Positions 41,537 through 43,998 of a stretch of 43,998 nucleotides of DNA are shown one piece after another. The first letter of the stretch is position 1; each line of letters starts with the position of its first letter. The DNA is from Gallionella sp. Its GTDB lineage: Bacteria > Pseudomonadota > Gammaproteobacteria > Burkholderiales > Gallionellaceae. The stretch covers positions 1-43,998 of the forward strand of contig JAJDNO010000033.1 of the NCBI GenBank assembly GCA_022340615.1. Direction: 5' to 3'. Made by a program: the position numbers and the translations under genes. Under the pieces are notes generated by a model, which was given only the letters and a program-made list of their open reading frames with translations, ran no database searches and was not told the origin of the DNA.

Positions 41537-42637
41537 ATGCTTAAAGTAAATTTTGACATACCGCTGGATTTCCTGTGGGCGAAATCACCGCCGCTGATTG
41601 GCGTGGATATCAGCGCATCATCGGTCAAGATGGTTGAGCTGAGCGAGTTGCCAAAAAAAGGCGGCTACGCCATTGAGCGTTATGCGATCGAGCTGTTGCC
41701 CAAGGATGCAATCACGGATGGCAATATCAACAATCTTGAAGCTGTTTCCGAAAGCATGCAACGGGCCTGGAAGCGCATGGGCACGCGAATCAGGAACGTA
41801 AGCATGGCATTGCCGGCAGCAGCCGTGATCACCAAGAAGATATTGTTGCCAGCCGGCTTGCGCGAAGAGGATCTTGAATATCAAGTCGAGTCCGAAGCCA
41901 ACCAGTACATCCCATTCGCTCTGGAAGAGGTTAATCTCGACTTCCAGGTAATCGGCATTTCGCCTGAAAATCCCGAGGAGCTGGAGGTGTTGCTGGCAGC
42001 TTCCCGCAAGGCAAATGTTGAAGACCGCGTTGCAGCAGCCCAGCTGGCCGGGCTTAAAACTCTGGTAATGGATGTTGAACCGTATGCGGCCGAAATGGCT
42101 TTCGAACAGATCAGTGCACAGCTTCCCGATGCTGCGGTAGACAAGTGCGTCGCATTGGTCGATATCGGCGCGAATGTGATGAACGTGAATGTGTTGCGCA
42201 ACGGAGAATCGGTATATTCCCGGGACCAGCAGGTGGGCGGCGACCAATTGACTGAGCAAATACAAAGTGTATTCGGCTTGTCCGTCGAGGAGGCGGAATC
42301 TGCAAAACGCAATGGTGGTTTGCCGGACAATTACGAGAGCGATGTATTATCGCCTTTCCGCGAAAACGTGGTGACTGAAATCGCTCGCGCGTTGCAGTTC
42401 TTCTTCACCTCGACGCAATACCACGAGGTGGATTACATCGTGCTTTCCGGAGGATGCGCGTCTTTGCCAGGACTGGATGATGCGGTTGCGACACGGATCC
42501 AGGTCAGTACCATGGTGGCGAACCCGTTTGCGCTGATGAAACTGTCGGGAAGGATCAAGCCGAGGCAATTGCAGGCCGATGCGCCTTCGTTGATCATCGC
42601 TTGCGGGCTGGCCATGCGGAGGTTCGATCCATCGTGA
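41537..42637 (+). CDS. pilM: type IV pilus inner-membrane platform protein PilM
   Basis: This 366-residue actin-like cytoplasmic protein binds ATP and the N-terminus of PilN. Features are IGVDISASSVKMVEL near residues 21-35, ALPAAAVITKKILLPAGL, a YIPFALEEVNLDF segment, VDIGANVMNVNV (phosphate loop) and LSGGCASLPGLDDAV. It is the first gene of the alignment-complex operon. The ribosome site is weak. The stop overlaps the pilN GTG start (GTGA). Confidence 0.95.
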   Translation: MLKVNFDIPLDFLWAKSPPLIGVDISASSVKMVELSELPKKGGYAIERYAIELLPKDAITDGNINNLEAVSESMQRAWKRMGTRIRNVSMALPAAAVITKKILLPAGLREEDLEYQVESEANQYIPFALEEVNLDFQVIGISPENPEELEVLLAASRKANVEDRVAAAQLAGLKTLVMDVEPYAAEMAFEQISAQLPDAAVDKCVALVDIGANVMNVNVLRNGESVYSRDQQVGGDQLTEQIQSVFGLSVEEAESAKRNGGLPDNYESDVLSPFRENVVTEIARALQFFFTSTQYHEVDYIVLSGGCASLPGLDDAVATRIQVSTMVANPFALMKLSGRIKPRQLQADAPSLIIACGLAMRRFDPS

Positions 42638-43227
42638 TACGCGTAAACCTTCTGCCACATCGCGCCGAAAAGCGACGCGCACGCCAAGTCCAGTTTATCG
42701 CGTTCAGTGTGATTTCCTTGGTGATCGGCGCCATGCTGGTCCTGTCGGTGCAGTTTGCAATCGATGCACAGATATCCTATCAGGAAAGACGCAATACCTA
42801 CCTGAAACAGGAAACGGCTGTACTGGATAAGCAGATTGCGCAAATAAGAAAACTCCGCGAACAGACCCAGGCGCTGCTGGCACGCAAGAACGTCGTGGAA
42901 AACCTGCAAAGCACACGTTCGGACGTGGTGCATCTGCTGGACCAGATGTTGCGCATCCTGCCCGAAGGGGTTTATCTGAAAACGCTGAAACAGACTGGCA
43001 ACAGAATTTTCGTGAATGGCTATGCACAGTCGAATGCGCGCGTTTCCACCCTTATGCGTGCAATCGAAGACTCGCCCTGGCTGGATACACCGACGTTGAT
43101 AGAAATACATGCAACGACCGCGAGAGGCAGTCGCATCAATGAATTTTCATTGACCTTCAACTTGACCAAACAGCAAAAACCGGTCAACCCTCGGACCCCC
43201 GGCAAACCTGCCGGGCCTAAGCGTTAA
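42634..43227 (+). CDS. pilN: type IV pilus assembly protein PilN
   Basis: This 197-residue bitopic protein starts at GTG 42634 with IRVNLLPHR, the short cytoplasmic motif that docks in PilM. One membrane helix follows (about 23-43), then a periplasmic coiled coil and a ferredoxin-like domain. An earlier in-frame ATG at 42615 lies inside pilM and would displace the docking motif. It pairs with PilO across the periplasm. Confidence 0.93.
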   Translation: MIRVNLLPHRAEKRRARQVQFIAFSVISLVIGAMLVLSVQFAIDAQISYQERRNTYLKQETAVLDKQIAQIRKLREQTQALLARKNVVENLQSTRSDVVHLLDQMLRILPEGVYLKTLKQTGNRIFVNGYAQSNARVSTLMRAIEDSPWLDTPTLIEIHATTARGSRINEFSLTFNLTKQQKPVNPRTPGKPAGPKR

Positions 43228-43236
43228 GGTGTCACG

Positions 43237-43878
43237 ATGAATCTGGATGACCTGAAGCAAAGTCTGAATGACCTGAAAAACCTGGATCCTAAGACGCCGG
43301 GTGCGTGGCCATGGTCCGCCAAAATAATTGCCTTCGCGGCGATGTTTGTTGCCGTGGTTGTGGCGGGCGCGTTTTTTATCTGGCAGGACCAATTGAATAC
43401 TTTGGACAATGCCAGACAGGAGGAAGGCAAGTTGAAGGAAACCTTCCTGAATAAAAAGAGGCAGGCAATCAATCTTGATTTGATCAAGAAACAGCTTACC
43501 GAAACCCAGGAATCGTTCGGGGCGCTGCTTAAACAGCTGCCAAGCAAGTCCGAAATGGATGCGTTGCTGACCGATATCAATCAGGCCGGGCTTGGGCGCG
43601 GACTGCAGTTTGATCTGTTCAAGCCTGGACCAGAAAAAAAGGAAGGGGCCTTTGCCGAGCAGCCGATCACCATCAAGGTATCGGGCAGCTATGATGACAT
43701 CGGCAAATTTTCCAGCGATATCGCGATGCTCCCGCGCATCGTGACCCTGAATAACATTTCGATAGCTTCAGGGGGCAAAGATTTGACGATGAGCGCGACA
43801 GCGAAAACCTTCCGCTACCTTGACCCGTCCGAACTGGCAGCCCAGAAAGCCGGGCAACGGAAAGGAGCGAGACGATAA
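43237..43878 (+). CDS. pilO: type IV pilus assembly protein PilO
   Basis: This 213-residue protein has a cytoplasmic N-terminus, a single membrane helix (IIAFAAMFVAVVVAGAFFIW, about 29-48), a coiled coil, and a periplasmic domain with FKPGPEKKEGAFAEQPI and VSGSYDDIGKF, typical for PilO. It forms heterodimers with PilN. Its stop shares a base with the pilP ATG (TAATG). Confidence 0.94.
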   Translation: MNLDDLKQSLNDLKNLDPKTPGAWPWSAKIIAFAAMFVAVVVAGAFFIWQDQLNTLDNARQEEGKLKETFLNKKRQAINLDLIKKQLTETQESFGALLKQLPSKSEMDALLTDINQAGLGRGLQFDLFKPGPEKKEGAFAEQPITIKVSGSYDDIGKFSSDIAMLPRIVTLNNISIASGGKDLTMSATAKTFRYLDPSELAAQKAGQRKGARR

Positions 43879-43998
43879 TGAAGCTGATGATCTGTTTTGC
43901 GTTTGTTTCGCTATTGCTGGCAGGTTGCGGCGGCGATGAAATGCAGGATCTGCATGATTTCGTCAAAAATTCCGGCGCTGACATGCGCGGAAAGATCG
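43878..43998 (+). CDS. pilP: type IV pilus lipoprotein PilP, N-terminal part (runs off window)
   Basis: Only 40 codons are present. The N-terminus is a lipoprotein signal (MKLMICFAFVSLLLAGC, lipobox LLAGC with the lipidated cysteine at residue 17), followed by GGDEMQDLHDFV, which fits PilP; its position after pilO makes the call firm. PilP links the PilN/PilO dimer to the PilQ secretin. Confidence 0.88.
   Translation, partial: MKLMICFAFVSLLLAGCGGDEMQDLHDFVKNSGADMRGKI

Overview
The window is chromosomal DNA from a betaproteobacterium. The gene orders ponA|pilMNOP (divergent), lptD-surA-pdxA-ksgA with amgK-murU divergent to it, and thiD-thiE-hemL-engB all fit that class. The extra phosphoketolase and alternative-ATPase genes suggest an autotrophic or low-energy lineage such as the Nitrosomonadales/Gallionellaceae. 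That last placement is an inference from gene content, not from a marker-gene comparison.

Region 1 (1-20.9 kb, every gene on the + strand) is an accessory-looking block for carbon and energy metabolism. It holds the 3' end of zwf, then tal, a DUF3417-type alpha-glucan phosphorylase, an MBL/beta-CASP nuclease-like protein, a class I fructose-bisphosphate aldolase, an APC permease, ackA, xfp (phosphoketolase), a P3A-type H+-ATPase, and an N-type (alternative) F1Fo-ATPase operon in the order atpD-C-Q-R-B-E-F-A. Together these could convert stored glycogen to hexose and pentose phosphates, then to acetyl phosphate, acetate and ATP. The two ion pumps next to them could spend ATP on membrane potential. 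The N-ATPase operon stops after atpA. The expected atpG (gamma subunit) is reduced at most to a 38-codon stub, and the beta-subunit DELSEED motif is also degraded.

Region 2 (20.9-23.3 kb) is katG on the - strand, with a promoter that overlaps a plausible OxyR-type site. It marks the junction between the accessory block and core genes.

Region 3 (23.3-44 kb) is housekeeping. A four-gene operon with 4-nt overlaps (amgK-murU-pepP-ubiH, - strand) diverges from lptD-surA-pdxA-ksgA. Next come gloA (-), thiD-thiE-hemL-engB (+, overlapping) and hemB (+, magnesium-type motif). Then ponA and a small conserved-looking hypothetical gene form a - strand pair, and divergent from ponA is pilMNOP, running off the right edge.

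The 330-bp engB-hemB gap contains a - strand promoter, three stem-loops (one showing CUCCUCCC in its loop) and a strong intrinsic terminator that also reads on the - strand. This is a candidate small RNA of about 100 nt. I see no tRNA, rRNA, CRISPR array, insertion sequence or prophage gene.
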